Origin: Candidatus Bipolaricaulota bacterium
GTDB lineage: Bacteria; Bipolaricaulota; Bipolaricaulia; UBA7950; UBA9294
Direction of reading: 5' to 3'
Length of the DNA: 7,895 nucleotides
Assembly: GCA_021129875.1 (NCBI GenBank)
Contig: JAJOKK010000023.1
Span: forward strand, 1 to 7,895
Shown here: positions 1 to 6,931 of the stretch, piece after piece
Numbering within the stretch: the stretch's first letter is position 1
Layout of the letters: each line of letters starts with the position of its first letter
The notes under the pieces: model-generated
Told to the model about the DNA's origin: nothing
Databases searched by the model: none
The model's input: the letters and a program-made list of their open reading frames with translations, nothing else
Translations under genes and position numbers: made by a program

Positions 1-33
1 AATATGGTAGGCCTCGAACCACGGATTGGCATT

Positions 34-120
34 GATAGACACAGAATAGAGAAAATCACTCTTCACTCATCACTCCGGCCTCTTGGCCGGCACTCTAGCA
101 ATAATCCGTCTGTGTTAATC
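34..120. repeat. Nested inverted-repeat element in gene-free upstream region
   Basis: The first 215 bases hold no ORF with recognisable protein features. They do hold three nested complementary pairs. An outer pair is 34-45 with 109-120 (10 of 12 positions pair). A middle pair is TAGAG at 47-51 with CTCTA at 93-97. An inner hairpin is CCGGCC at 75-80, loop TCTT, and GGCCGG at 85-90, which is perfect. No T-run follows on either strand, so it does not look like a plain intrinsic terminator. The outer arms belong to the CCACGGATT/ACACAGA kind of low-complexity intergenic sequence common in some environmental genomes. It may be a decayed palindromic repeat or a structured transcript. No good promoter for the DUF554 gene could be picked here; TTCAGG at 150-155 with TACATA at 171-176 has a spacer of only 15 and is weak. 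Confidence 0.4.
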
Positions 121-215
121 TCCATAGTCCTTGCCTCCCTCGGACGCGGTTCAGGGATGGTTTTACTGAATACATACGGTTGTGCGGCGGTAGATGCCGG
201 GATAGGATATGAGGC

Positions 216-929
216 ATGATCGGAACGTGGATCAATGTGGGGACGATACTTGCGGGGAGCTGCATCGGCCACTTCGGGGGACGGCGCATATCAGAACGGA
301 TGACTCGGCTTATCACTGCGGTGATCGGGTTAACGACCCTGGTCATGGGAGTGAAGCTGGCGATCAGCACGGAGAATATCCTCGTTCTCCTCCTCTCACT
401 CCTCCTTGGAGGTGCGTTGGGGACCGCCCTTCGTATTGAGGACCGCCTCGCTTCCTTGGGGGAGGGTTTGAAGCGGTGCTTTCCACGCCTTGCCGACCAC
501 GGCTCGTTCGGAGAGGGGTTTGTCACCGCAAGCCTCCTCTTCTGTGTCGGGCCGATGTCGATCTTGGGGGCGCTGCGCGACGGCCTGTACGGCGAATGGC
601 AGTTACTCGGCCTGAAGGCGGTGATGGACGGAATCTCTTCTATTGTCCTTGCCGCCGGTCTCGGCCCGGGGGTGGCCTTCTCCGTCTTCGTCGTTATCCT
701 CTATCAAGGAGGGATCAGCCTGTTTGCGCGGCTGGTCATCTCCCCTGCTGCGGTCGCTAACCTCGCCCAATCGCCATCGCTGATCGAACTCGACGCAGTC
801 GGGGGGGCGATCCTGATTGCGCTTGCATTGAAATTCCTCGATCTGCTCGATCTGAAGGTAGGCGATCTTCTCCCGGCGCTTCTCCCGGCATTCTTCCTCC
901 CCCTCTTGTTCAGAGCTTTGGGCAGCTGA
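216..929 (+). CDS. DUF554 family integral membrane protein (YdfK/YqgA-like)
   Basis: This encodes a 237-residue hydrophobic inner-membrane protein of the DUF554 family, whose members have no firmly assigned biochemical role. The family signatures appear in order: an N-terminal G-T-W-I-N-V-G-T-I-L-A-G segment (3-14), a second helix ending in a Gly-rich LLGGALGTALRIED stretch (63-76), the hallmark FCVGPMSILGALRDGL (109-124), KAVMDGISSI (134-143), YQGG (163-166), and a C-terminal KVGDLLPALLP (214-224). About six to seven membrane helices are visible, and the length is typical of the family. The ATG at 216 is preceded by AGGA at a spacing of 8. The stop lies only 4 bp before the MFS gene, so the two are probably co-transcribed. 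Transport or osmotic roles have been suggested for relatives, but nothing in this sequence decides the function. Confidence 0.9.
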   Translation: MIGTWINVGTILAGSCIGHFGGRRISERMTRLITAVIGLTTLVMGVKLAISTENILVLLLSLLLGGALGTALRIEDRLASLGEGLKRCFPRLADHGSFGEGFVTASLLFCVGPMSILGALRDGLYGEWQLLGLKAVMDGISSIVLAAGLGPGVAFSVFVVILYQGGISLFARLVISPAAVANLAQSPSLIELDAVGGAILIALALKFLDLLDLKVGDLLPALLPAFFLPLLFRALGS

Positions 930-933
930 TCCG

Positions 934-2160
934 GTGACGGTGAGGGTAGCTCCGATTGAGCGGATGCGCGGGTTCATCGCTGGTTACGACCGTCGGCTGT
1001 GGGTGCTCTTTCTCGTGCAGATGCTTGTATCGATCGGGTTTGGTGCGGCGATGCCGTTTGTCAGCCTCTACCTCCATCGAGAGCTGGGGGTGTCGATGAC
1101 CGTAGTCGGGATTATTATGCTCGCAGCCGCCCTTATAAGCGCTCTCGGACGGATCATCGGCGGCGAGATCGCCGATCGGTTCGGACGCAAACCCCTTATC
1201 TGCTTCACGATGGCGGCGCGCACGGTTATCTTCCTGCTGATGGCCTACGTGATCCATATCCGCGCCGGCTATCTGCTCGTCGGGCTCGTCTTTCTGGCGA
1301 TCCGCTTCGCCGGAGCGCTGACCCAGCCTGCGATCAGTGCGATGGTCGCCGATGTCGTCGCCCCGGAACGGCGTATAGAGGCGTTCGGGCTACTGAGGAT
1401 CGGGTTGAACGCTGGTTGGGCGATCGGACCAGCCCTTGGCGGGTTCCTGGTCACGATCTCCTACTCTTCGGTCTTCCTCCTCACCACAGTTGTGAGTCTG
1501 ATCGGGCTTATAGTAATCATCAGGTTCACAACCGAGTCGCTGCGCGTCGCCAACCAGCACCGTTTCAAGATAAAGCAGCTGTTCTCCGTCGGCAAGAACC
1601 GCATCTTTCTCGTCTTCTGCTTCTTCTCCTTCCTCCTCTTCCTGGTGATGGGGCAGCTCGCCAGTACGCTTGCTGTATTCGCTGCTGAGATTGTGGGGTT
1701 GAGCAAACTGGAGCTTGGTTTCCTGTATACGCTCAACGGGTTGGTTGTTGTGCTGCTGCAATGGCCGGCCGCCCGCCTCAGCTCCCGGCTGGGGCGGCGA
1801 CGTGCTCTTGTTATTGGGAGTTTGCTCTATGCAATCGGCTATTTCAGTGTCGGTTTCGTCCCCTCGTTCGTCTATCTTCTCGGGTCGATGGTCATAATCA
1901 CACTCGGCGAGGTCATCTTCTCCCCCACCGCGACCGCAACTGTGGCTGCGATGGCCGCGGACGAACAGATCGGTCGCTACATGGGGTTCTTCGGGATATC
2001 CGAGGCGTTCGGCTGGTCGGCCGGATTATTCATCGGCGGGCTACTCTTCGATGCGTTCGCAATGACACCGCTCATTCTCTGGGGTACGATTGCAGGGATC
2101 GGTCTTGTCGCGGCGATCGGATTCGCGGTGAGCGGCCGCTATTACGAACGATCCGGCTAG
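934..2160 (+). CDS. MFS transporter, 12-TM, drug-efflux (DHA1)-like
   Basis: This encodes a 408-residue Major Facilitator Superfamily secondary transporter of the inner membrane, probably a proton-coupled exporter. Motif A is clear in the loop after helix 2 (GRIIGGEIADRFGRKP, 72-87, with Asp81), and a degenerate second copy, RLSSRLGRRR, sits at 281-290. A motif-C-like RIGLNAGWAIGPALGG stretch (155-170) in helix 5 is characteristic of antiporters and points to efflux. The central loop at about 198-222 is basic, as expected for the cytoplasmic linker between the two six-helix halves. The length is normal. The start is uncertain. GTG at 934, 4 bp after the DUF554 stop, gives the fullest N-terminus but has no clear Shine-Dalgarno sequence, so it may be translationally coupled. 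GTG at 940 and ATG at 964 are alternatives. The substrate cannot be named. The gene converges on the thiol operon and is not part of it. Confidence 0.9.
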   Translation: MTVRVAPIERMRGFIAGYDRRLWVLFLVQMLVSIGFGAAMPFVSLYLHRELGVSMTVVGIIMLAAALISALGRIIGGEIADRFGRKPLICFTMAARTVIFLLMAYVIHIRAGYLLVGLVFLAIRFAGALTQPAISAMVADVVAPERRIEAFGLLRIGLNAGWAIGPALGGFLVTISYSSVFLLTTVVSLIGLIVIIRFTTESLRVANQHRFKIKQLFSVGKNRIFLVFCFFSFLLFLVMGQLASTLAVFAAEIVGLSKLELGFLYTLNGLVVVLLQWPAARLSSRLGRRRALVIGSLLYAIGYFSVGFVPSFVYLLGSMVIITLGEVIFSPTATATVAAMAADEQIGRYMGFFGISEAFGWSAGLFIGGLLFDAFAMTPLILWGTIAGIGLVAAIGFAVSGRYYERSG

Positions 2161-2253
2161 CCGACGACCGTCGCGAACGCCGCGAACGCCGCGGCAAGGC
2201 ACGTCGCAAAAGCCGGATCACTCCACCATACTCATCGCAACGCGCGGAATGCG

Positions 2254-2279
2254 AAAATCCAGCGCCGTTTGAGTGCTGG
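2254..2279 (-). terminator. Weak candidate terminator for the thiol operon
   Basis: On the minus strand, just beyond the last gene of the operon, CCAGC (2279-2275) pairs perfectly with GCTGG (2263-2259) across an 11-nt loop and is followed by ATTTT (2258-2254). The stem is only 5 bp and the T-run is short, so this is a weak call supported mainly by its position in the convergent gap 2161-2301. That gap contains no credible gene. Confidence 0.35.
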
Positions 2280-2294
2280 GCGAAAGAATAGGCG

Positions 2295-2329
2295 AGACTG
2301 ATTATTCTTCATCTATATCAGGCTTTTTT
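2295..2329 (+). terminator. Candidate intrinsic terminator for the DUF554-MFS pair
   Basis: AGACTGAT (2295-2302) can pair with ATCAGGCT (2317-2324) at 7 of 8 positions across a 14-nt loop, and the stem runs straight into six T (2324-2329). This is the arrangement of an intrinsic terminator for transcripts coming from the MFS gene that ends at 2160. The structure lies over the 3' end of the opposing release-factor-like gene, so the constraint is shared with its coding sequence. The long loop and one mismatch lower confidence. Confidence 0.45.
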
Positions 2330-2658
2330 CGTAGGCGCTTCTGCGCGCCGCGCCGCTTCTTGTCGGCGAGGAGCCTCTTGCGCACGCCCCGGGGAACCGT
2401 GGTCGGGATACGGGGGGGATCCGGTTGCAAGAGCGCTTCCAGCTTCCGCCGCAGTCGCTCCAGGGCGATACGTTTGTTCTGAAGCTGGCTACGCTCGCGC
2501 TGACAAGTGACAACGATCCCTGTGGGGCAGTGGCGGATGCGCACCGCTGTCTCCCGCTTATCGACGTTCTGCCCCCCGGGACCGTGGGAGCGAAATGTCT
2601 GCACAACACAGTCGGCAAGAAGCTCTTCATCAGCGCTTGGAATCCTCACATCGGCCAT
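2302..2658 (-). CDS. Short GGQ-domain release-factor-like protein (ribosome-rescue type)
   Basis: This encodes a 118-residue protein consisting almost entirely of the catalytic domain 3 of class I peptide-chain release factors. The motif GPGGQNVDKRETAVRI (26-41) carries the GGQ (28-30) that enters the ribosomal peptidyl-transferase centre and hydrolyses peptidyl-tRNA. It is followed by the family-typical PTGIVV (45-50) and QRERSQLQNKRIAL (53-66). The stop-codon-recognition domains of RF1/RF2 are absent. A strongly basic tail (about 92-112, many Lys/Arg) ends in an acidic DIDEE. The size and basic tail resemble ArfB/YaeJ and the mitochondrial C12orf65 group, which rescue stalled ribosomes, so a rescue role is inferred. 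The ATG at 2658 has GAGG 6 nt upstream; GTG at 2649 is an alternative with AGGAG 9 nt upstream. It lies 69 bp after bshA, and that spacer holds a bulged hairpin (2696-2717) without a U-run. It is probably the last gene of the operon. Confidence 0.88.
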   Translation of the reverse strand: MADVRIPSADEELLADCVVQTFRSHGPGGQNVDKRETAVRIRHCPTGIVVTCQRERSQLQNKRIALERLRRKLEALLQPDPPRIPTTVPRGVRKRLLADKKRRGAQKRLRKKPDIDEE

Positions 2659-2727
2659 CTCCTGCCTCTGGAGAAAGCAGGCTGCCTGGTTACAGGTCTC
2701 TCTGACGGAGAGCAGACGTTACGCGCG

Positions 2728-3870
2728 CTACGGTCTCGAATGCTCGGCACGGTCTTCCTCCAACACCCGTTTGTAGATTGCCTCGTATTGCGGGACGATC
2801 TTCTGATAGTCGAAAGTGCCGACAGCACGGCGGCGCGACGCGATTGCGAACGCTTTCCGTCGTTCGCAATCGGACAGGATGTCGATCGCATACTCGGCCA
2901 TCCGGTCGACATCCCCGACCGGGGCGAGGTAGCCGCACACCCCGTGCTCGACCACCTCGGGGATCCCTCCGACGTCGCTTGCAACGACAGGGACACCGCT
3001 GGCCATCGCCTCGAGCGCGGCCAGCCCAAAACTCTCCGTCTCGCTCGGCAGGAGGAAAAGGTCGGCGGCCTGCAGAATCGGAGAGACCTGATCGACCACC
3101 CCGAGGAAGGTGACCCGGTCGCGCAACCCCAGTTTGGTTGCCATTTCCTCGGCCACCGGGGCATCCGGCCCGTCCCCGACCATGATCAACCGCACGTCCA
3201 ATTGCGCAGCGACCTGGGCGAAGATTAAGAGGACATCAGAAATCCGCTTGACCGACCGGAAGTTTGATATGTGCATCAGAGTGGTCTGCTCCCGGGCGTG
3301 TTTGCGCGGGATGCATGGCGGGATCTCGCTTTTGTACCGTTGAGGGTCGATGAAGTTGTAAACAGTGTCGATCGGTCGGGCAATCTCAAACTGACGTACA
3401 GTTTCATCGGTGAGAAATTTCGATACAGCGGTCACTGCGTCGGAATTCTCAATCGTCAGGGCGGTCACCGGCTTGAACGAGGCGTTGTTCCCGACAAGGG
3501 TGATATCTGTCCCGTGCAGGGTGGTAACCACCTTTAGTCCGAGGTTGGCGGTGATCTGTTTTGCTAACAGGGCCGCCGCTCCGAACGGGATTGCATAGTG
3601 CACGTGCAGGACCTGCAACCGCTTCATCCGCGCCACCTCGGCCATCTTCGAGGCGAGGGCCAGGGTGTATGGGAACTGTTGCAGCAAGGGATAGCGGGCG
3701 ATCTCGACCTCATGGAAGCTGACCCGCGGAGGGAGTTCACCCAATCGCAGCGGGAGCGCGTAGCTGATGAACGCCACCTCATGCCCCCGCTCGGCCAGGT
3801 GTTTCCCGAGTTCGGTGGCGACGACCCCGCTCCCGCCGTGTGTCGGATAACAAGAGATACCTATACGCAT
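2728..3870 (-). CDS. bshA: N-acetyl-alpha-D-glucosaminyl L-malate synthase BshA
   Basis: This is the first enzyme of bacillithiol synthesis, a cytoplasmic retaining GT4 glycosyltransferase that joins GlcNAc from UDP-GlcNAc to L-malate. The protein is 380 residues, against about 377 in Bacillus. The N-terminal Rossmann domain opens with MRIGISCYPTHGGSG (1-15), whose Gly-rich loop is family-typical, then HVHYAIPFG (89-97) and TTLHGTD (116-122). NSDAVTAVS (142-150) and YNFID (171-175) follow. The C-terminal domain has SNFRSVKR (202-209), VGDGPD (231-236) and the GT4 E-x7-E motif with Glu279 and Glu287 in ETESFGLAALEAM. The ATG at 3870 is preceded by GAGGAGG a few bases upstream, and the start overlaps the end of bshB by 10 bp, so translation is probably coupled. 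General GT4 sugar transferases are the alternative, but the full match to BshA along its length and the bshB/bshC neighbours make this call firm. Confidence 0.95.
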   Translation of the reverse strand: MRIGISCYPTHGGSGVVATELGKHLAERGHEVAFISYALPLRLGELPPRVSFHEVEIARYPLLQQFPYTLALASKMAEVARMKRLQVLHVHYAIPFGAAALLAKQITANLGLKVVTTLHGTDITLVGNNASFKPVTALTIENSDAVTAVSKFLTDETVRQFEIARPIDTVYNFIDPQRYKSEIPPCIPRKHAREQTTLMHISNFRSVKRISDVLLIFAQVAAQLDVRLIMVGDGPDAPVAEEMATKLGLRDRVTFLGVVDQVSPILQAADLFLLPSETESFGLAALEAMASGVPVVASDVGGIPEVVEHGVCGYLAPVGDVDRMAEYAIDILSDCERRKAFAIASRRRAVGTFDYQKIVPQYEAIYKRVLEEDRAEHSRP

Positions 3871-4595
3871 GATCCTCCTCTGAACGATGAAAAGCGGGCG
3901 TCAAGCGGATCCTCAATCTCCAACACCCCGCGAATAAGGAACCCTTCCCCATACTCCTTCCCGATGCACGCTCCGTAATAGGCCATCCGGCTACGGATCA
4001 GCCGGTCTGTCGCCGGGTCGGTGAGGCTGGTCGGCGGATACGCAGGATCCGACAATGTAAACTGCGAGCCGTACGCGCGGATCGCCTCCATCTTCCGCTC
4101 GAACTGGGCGCTGATATCAACGATGAACAACGGGGTGAACTCCGCCCACCCCATGTAATAGAGGACCCGCTCCGGGCGATGGCTCGCCTGTCCGGTTTCG
4201 TAGCGCGGAAGCCCGGCGAGGAAAGCGCCTTCGTAGACGATCTCGCTCGCCCGCATGTGGTCGGGATGGCGATCGCGGCGGTGCGGGACGAAGATCAACT
4301 GTGGCCTGAAACGGCGGATTACCTCGACCACAGCACGCTTCGCCGCAAAGGTCGGGGAGAGGTCTCCGTCGGGAAGGGCCAGGTTCACCCGTGCCCCCGC
4401 CCCGAGGATCACGCGGGCCGCTTCGGCCTCGCTCCGCCGTATCTCCACCGTTCCTCTGGTCCCGAGTTCGCCGCGCGTCATATCCACGAGCACGACCGAC
4501 CGGCCGGCATCGATCAGCTTGGCGAGCGTCCCCCCACAGCCGAGTTCGATATCATCCGGGTGCGCTCCGAAGGCGAGCACGTCTGCATCAGTCAT
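3861..4595 (-). CDS. bshB1: N-acetylglucosaminyl-malate deacetylase BshB (BshB1 type)
   Basis: This encodes a zinc-dependent LmbE-family (PIG-L) deacetylase that removes acetate from GlcNAc-malate to give GlcN-malate, the second step of bacillithiol synthesis. With the chosen start it has 244 residues. The metal site is intact: AHPDD (11-15) supplies His12 and Asp15 with the general-base Asp14, and HPDH (110-113) supplies His113, the same numbering as in characterised Bacillus homologues. The N-terminal FGAHPDDIELGCGGTL and later DMTRGELGTRG are family hallmarks. Two in-frame ATGs exist. The one at 4601 has a GGAG sequence directly abutting it, whereas that same GGAG is 6 nt from the ATG at 4595, so 4595 is preferred. 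The start then lies 8 bp inside the end of bshC. The stop overlaps the start of bshA. Some BshB homologues act on several GlcNAc substrates or as conjugate amidases (Bca-like), which cannot be excluded as a second activity. Confidence 0.94.
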   Translation of the reverse strand: MTDADVLAFGAHPDDIELGCGGTLAKLIDAGRSVVLVDMTRGELGTRGTVEIRRSEAEAARVILGAGARVNLALPDGDLSPTFAAKRAVVEVIRRFRPQLIFVPHRRDRHPDHMRASEIVYEGAFLAGLPRYETGQASHRPERVLYYMGWAEFTPLFIVDISAQFERKMEAIRAYGSQFTLSDPAYPPTSLTDPATDRLIRSRMAYYGACIGKEYGEGFLIRGVLEIEDPLDARFSSFRGGSCV

Positions 4596-6156
4596 TGTCA
4601 TCTCCAGTGATCACAGAATGGGAGAAGTCGTCAAGCTCCCCCGCGGCAAAGAGTCGATCGATGAATCCGGGACCGTACTTGTTGATGAAGTGGGGGAGCG
4701 GGAGGACCCTCTCCTGTGGTCGTCCACGAGGAAGGATAATGTTTCGCAACCGCCGGAGGGCGCCGGAAGAGAGGCCGTGCTGAGCCAGACCAGCGCGCAG
4801 CGCACGTCCTTCCAGCCGGTCAAGCGCGTGCAAGGATGTTGCGTGCGCCCCTTTCCACGACCGCTCAAGGTTCGGGTCGAGAGCGGCGACGAGAGGGCGA
4901 AGCGGGGCGAGATCCGCGCTTATCGCAGCGCGTACCACGGCAAAGCGCTCTTGCAGGTTGGGCGGGACAAGGGAGCGTAGGGTCCCTTCCACAGTGAACG
5001 CCTCGGAAAGGAGATCGCCGACATTCATACCAAAGCGGGCGATCAGCTTGGCCTCCGCACGCGAGAGAACGGTGTAGCTTGCCCGTGGGAACAGGAGCGG
5101 TTGCGGGATTGAGAAGAGCGGATAGAGCGGTTTCAACAGCGCATGGTATACAATCTCGCCGGGGCCGAGGACGCTCGCCGCGATCGGGAGGAGGGCATCG
5201 GCAAAGAGCGGCCGCAAGGCCGCATCAGGCGAGTAACGATCGGGATACTCCTCCACCGCTGCAAGGTGCGAAAGAGGGTCGATGACCCGGATCCTGCGCC
5301 CGGCAGCATCTGCGGTATAGAGCGTTCCCGCCCGCTCCGGGGAGAGCGCGGGCTCGTATCCTGCAACGCGTAACCGTTCGGCCGCCTCTATCAGGTGATC
5401 CTGGATGCTCTCCCGCTGCTGCAGCGCACTGCGGAGGAAGTCGCGCCCCGGCTCGCGCAGGAGCGAGGGGGTAAGGACGATCAGCCCGTGGGAGGAGAAG
5501 ATCTGCGAGAAGAGACGCGCGTGCCAGGTGGAGTAATCCTCGGCCTGGTCAGGGGCAAAGATCTCTCTGACATGGGCGTGGTGTGGGGATGGAGGGAGAG
5601 CCTCCATGTACGCGCGGTATGCGCGAAGGACCTCGTCAGTGATAGGAAGGTCGGCGATCGGACGGCCACGCTCTTCCCACTCGAAACTGACCGTTCCCAC
5701 CTCTCCATCCTCTTTGAGGAAGCGCGCGAGGTTGATCTCCGTAAAGTCATGGTCCTCATCTGCGAGCCAAAAGAGGGGGACGACCCGTATCCGTAGACGC
5801 TCCTGCAGCGACGCGGCCAGACGGATAGTGGTTATGATCTTATAGATCGTGTAGACCGGCCCGCCAAGGAGGCCGACCTGTTGGCCGCTGATCACACATA
5901 GGGTGTCGTTCTCGCGCAGATCTGCAATATTCGCCAAGACCGCCGTCGGGTCCGATGCAATGCGGGCGTTGTACTCATAGAGGCGATCGCATACCGCCTC
6001 ACGCGGGTAGTCGACCCTGCTTCGCGCATCGACCGCCTCTGCAAACCGGTCGATCTGATGGGTGAAGAATGAGGGCGCGGCCCCGCGTCCGGCGATGTAA
6101 TCGAGGTAGAACTTGTTCTGTGGGTAGAGGAGCTTTGCGTCGATCCGTTCGATCAT
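4588..6156 (-). CDS. bshC: Bacillithiol synthase (cysteine-adding enzyme) BshC
   Basis: This is the last step of bacillithiol synthesis, adding L-cysteine to the amine of GlcN-malate. The protein is 522 residues (about 539 in B. subtilis) and cytoplasmic. Hallmarks are the SGQQVGLLGGPVYTIYK stretch (90-106), FWLADEDHDFTEI (129-141), and the C-terminal PRGRPQER...FINKYGPGF segment close to the end. The family has a Rossmann-like core, a connecting segment and a long helical coiled coil; the last third here has the Ala/Leu/Arg-rich character expected of those helices. The open frame continues upstream to 6357, but that extension runs through the end of the methyltransferase gene and has no BshC character. 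The ATG at 6156 starts the conserved sequence, has AGGGG about 7 nt upstream, and lies 10 bp after the methyltransferase stop. The 3' end overlaps bshB by 8 bp. Confidence 0.95.
   Translation of the reverse strand: MIERIDAKLLYPQNKFYLDYIAGRGAAPSFFTHQIDRFAEAVDARSRVDYPREAVCDRLYEYNARIASDPTAVLANIADLRENDTLCVISGQQVGLLGGPVYTIYKIITTIRLAASLQERLRIRVVPLFWLADEDHDFTEINLARFLKEDGEVGTVSFEWEERGRPIADLPITDEVLRAYRAYMEALPPSPHHAHVREIFAPDQAEDYSTWHARLFSQIFSSHGLIVLTPSLLREPGRDFLRSALQQRESIQDHLIEAAERLRVAGYEPALSPERAGTLYTADAAGRRIRVIDPLSHLAAVEEYPDRYSPDAALRPLFADALLPIAASVLGPGEIVYHALLKPLYPLFSIPQPLLFPRASYTVLSRAEAKLIARFGMNVGDLLSEAFTVEGTLRSLVPPNLQERFAVVRAAISADLAPLRPLVAALDPNLERSWKGAHATSLHALDRLEGRALRAGLAQHGLSSGALRRLRNIILPRGRPQERVLPLPHFINKYGPGFIDRLFAAGELDDFSHSVITGDDND
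4602..4606 (-). promoter_or_regulatory. Ribosome binding site deciding the bshB start
   Basis: TGGAG on the minus strand lies inside the end of bshC. It touches the upstream ATG (4601) with no spacing but is 6 nt from the second in-frame ATG (4595), which favours the shorter protein. The position inside bshC implies translation by ribosomes finishing bshC. Confidence 0.6.
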
Positions 6157-6166
6157 ATCCAACCCC

Positions 6167-6931
6167 TTATCCTTGGAACCCGTCACAGCGCTCCTCCTTC
6201 CTCGCAACCATGATAAGCCGGCCGCTAGTAGAACAATGTGCTTCGCAGCAAAGCGACCCGTAGCGCCGCACGTCCGTAAAGTGGGCGCTTTGCAGCATAC
6301 CCTCCAGGTCATCCCCGGTATACATCCGCACCGATTCGCGGAAAGTCCGTGCCTCACCGTCCGGTTCGATCACCCGCGTCCGCTTCTCCACATAACGACG
6401 GTCCGCGCTCAAGCGACGTTCGATCTGCAGAGACCGCCCGCTGAGGAAGCGCTCCTCCTTCGCGACAAGGCGATCGATCACGAAATCGCGATTAAGTGTA
6501 TCGATCAGGAAGACCCCTCCCGGCCTCAGCGCCCGGTAGACCTCAGTGAGGACGCTCCTATCCTCTGCTTCGTCCTCAAAGTACCCGAACGAGGTGAACA
6601 GGGACAGGACCGTGGCGAAGTGGTCCTTATACGGGATCTCGCGCATGTCCGCTTGTACCAGTTCGACCCCTTCCCTGCCATTGAGCTGCTCCGCCGCCGC
6701 AGCAAGAAGATCTGCTGAGAGATCGAGTCCGACAAGGCGCGAGAAGCCTGCTGCATGCAGGGCAAGCAGGTGGCGGCCTGCGCCACAGGCCAGATCGAGG
6801 AGAGGCTCATCCTTTTCTGGGGCGATAAGATCGATCAGCGCATCAACATCCGCCCGCGCCTCAGCCAGATCGCGGTGTGGGTAGAGGGAGAGATACTCTT
6901 GCCCAAAACTCTCTATATACCAGGGGTTCAT
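6167..6931 (-). CDS. Class I SAM methyltransferase, candidate N-methyl-bacillithiol synthase (NmbA-like)
   Basis: This encodes a 254-residue cytoplasmic Rossmann-fold methyltransferase. SAM-binding motif I is LLDLACGAGRH (44-54). Asp70 in VGLDLS is the usual ribose-binding acidic residue. VQADMREIP (92-100) and LSLFTSFGYF (109-118) are motifs III and IV, and RALRPGGVFLID (133-144) is the post-motif strand. The N-terminus, WYIESFG..YLSLYPHRD (4-21), is an extension seen in a particular small-molecule methyltransferase group. Its ATG at 6931 overlaps the hydrolase stop (ATGA), and its stop is 10 bp before bshC, so it belongs to the thiol operon. In Chlorobaculum tepidum a SAM methyltransferase called NmbA N-methylates bacillithiol. 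Operon context and type make that the best functional inference here, but orthology was not tested. Methylation of another small molecule remains possible. Confidence 0.85.
   Translation of the reverse strand: MNPWYIESFGQEYLSLYPHRDLAEARADVDALIDLIAPEKDEPLLDLACGAGRHLLALHAAGFSRLVGLDLSADLLAAAAEQLNGREGVELVQADMREIPYKDHFATVLSLFTSFGYFEDEAEDRSVLTEVYRALRPGGVFLIDTLNRDFVIDRLVAKEERFLSGRSLQIERRLSADRRYVEKRTRVIEPDGEARTFRESVRMYTGDDLEGMLQSAHFTDVRRYGSLCCEAHCSTSGRLIMVARKEERCDGFQG

Noticed and set aside
4..219. 71-codon open frame at the window start
   Set aside because: It crosses the inverted-repeat element, has no ribosome-binding site in view and shows no protein-like features.
2172..2193. Tandem CGCGAACGC repeat (two full copies plus CGCG)
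   Set aside because: It is only about 2.4 copies of 9 bp in a non-coding gap, too short to call a repeat locus.
1761..2291. 176-codon open frame overlapping the MFS gene and running into the intergenic gap
   Set aside because: It is Arg-rich and out of frame with the MFS gene, with no ribosome-binding site and no family resemblance.
2696..2717. Eight-pair bulged hairpin in the spacer between bshA and the release-factor-like gene
   Set aside because: There is no U-run on either strand, so it is not a convincing terminator. It might be a processing site, but nothing supports that.
2425..3228. 267-codon plus-strand open frame opposite bshA and the release-factor-like gene
   Set aside because: It is an antisense shadow with no recognisable motif; both genes on the other strand are well supported.
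4255..4980. 241-codon plus-strand open frame opposite bshC and bshB
   Set aside because: It is an Arg/Ser/Pro-rich translation typical of an antisense shadow in GC-rich DNA, lying wholly over strongly supported genes.
6157..6357. Upstream extension of the bshC reading frame by 67 codons
   Set aside because: It runs antiphase through the end of the methyltransferase gene, its sequence has no BshC character, and the ATG at 6156 has a ribosome-binding site and begins the conserved N-terminus.
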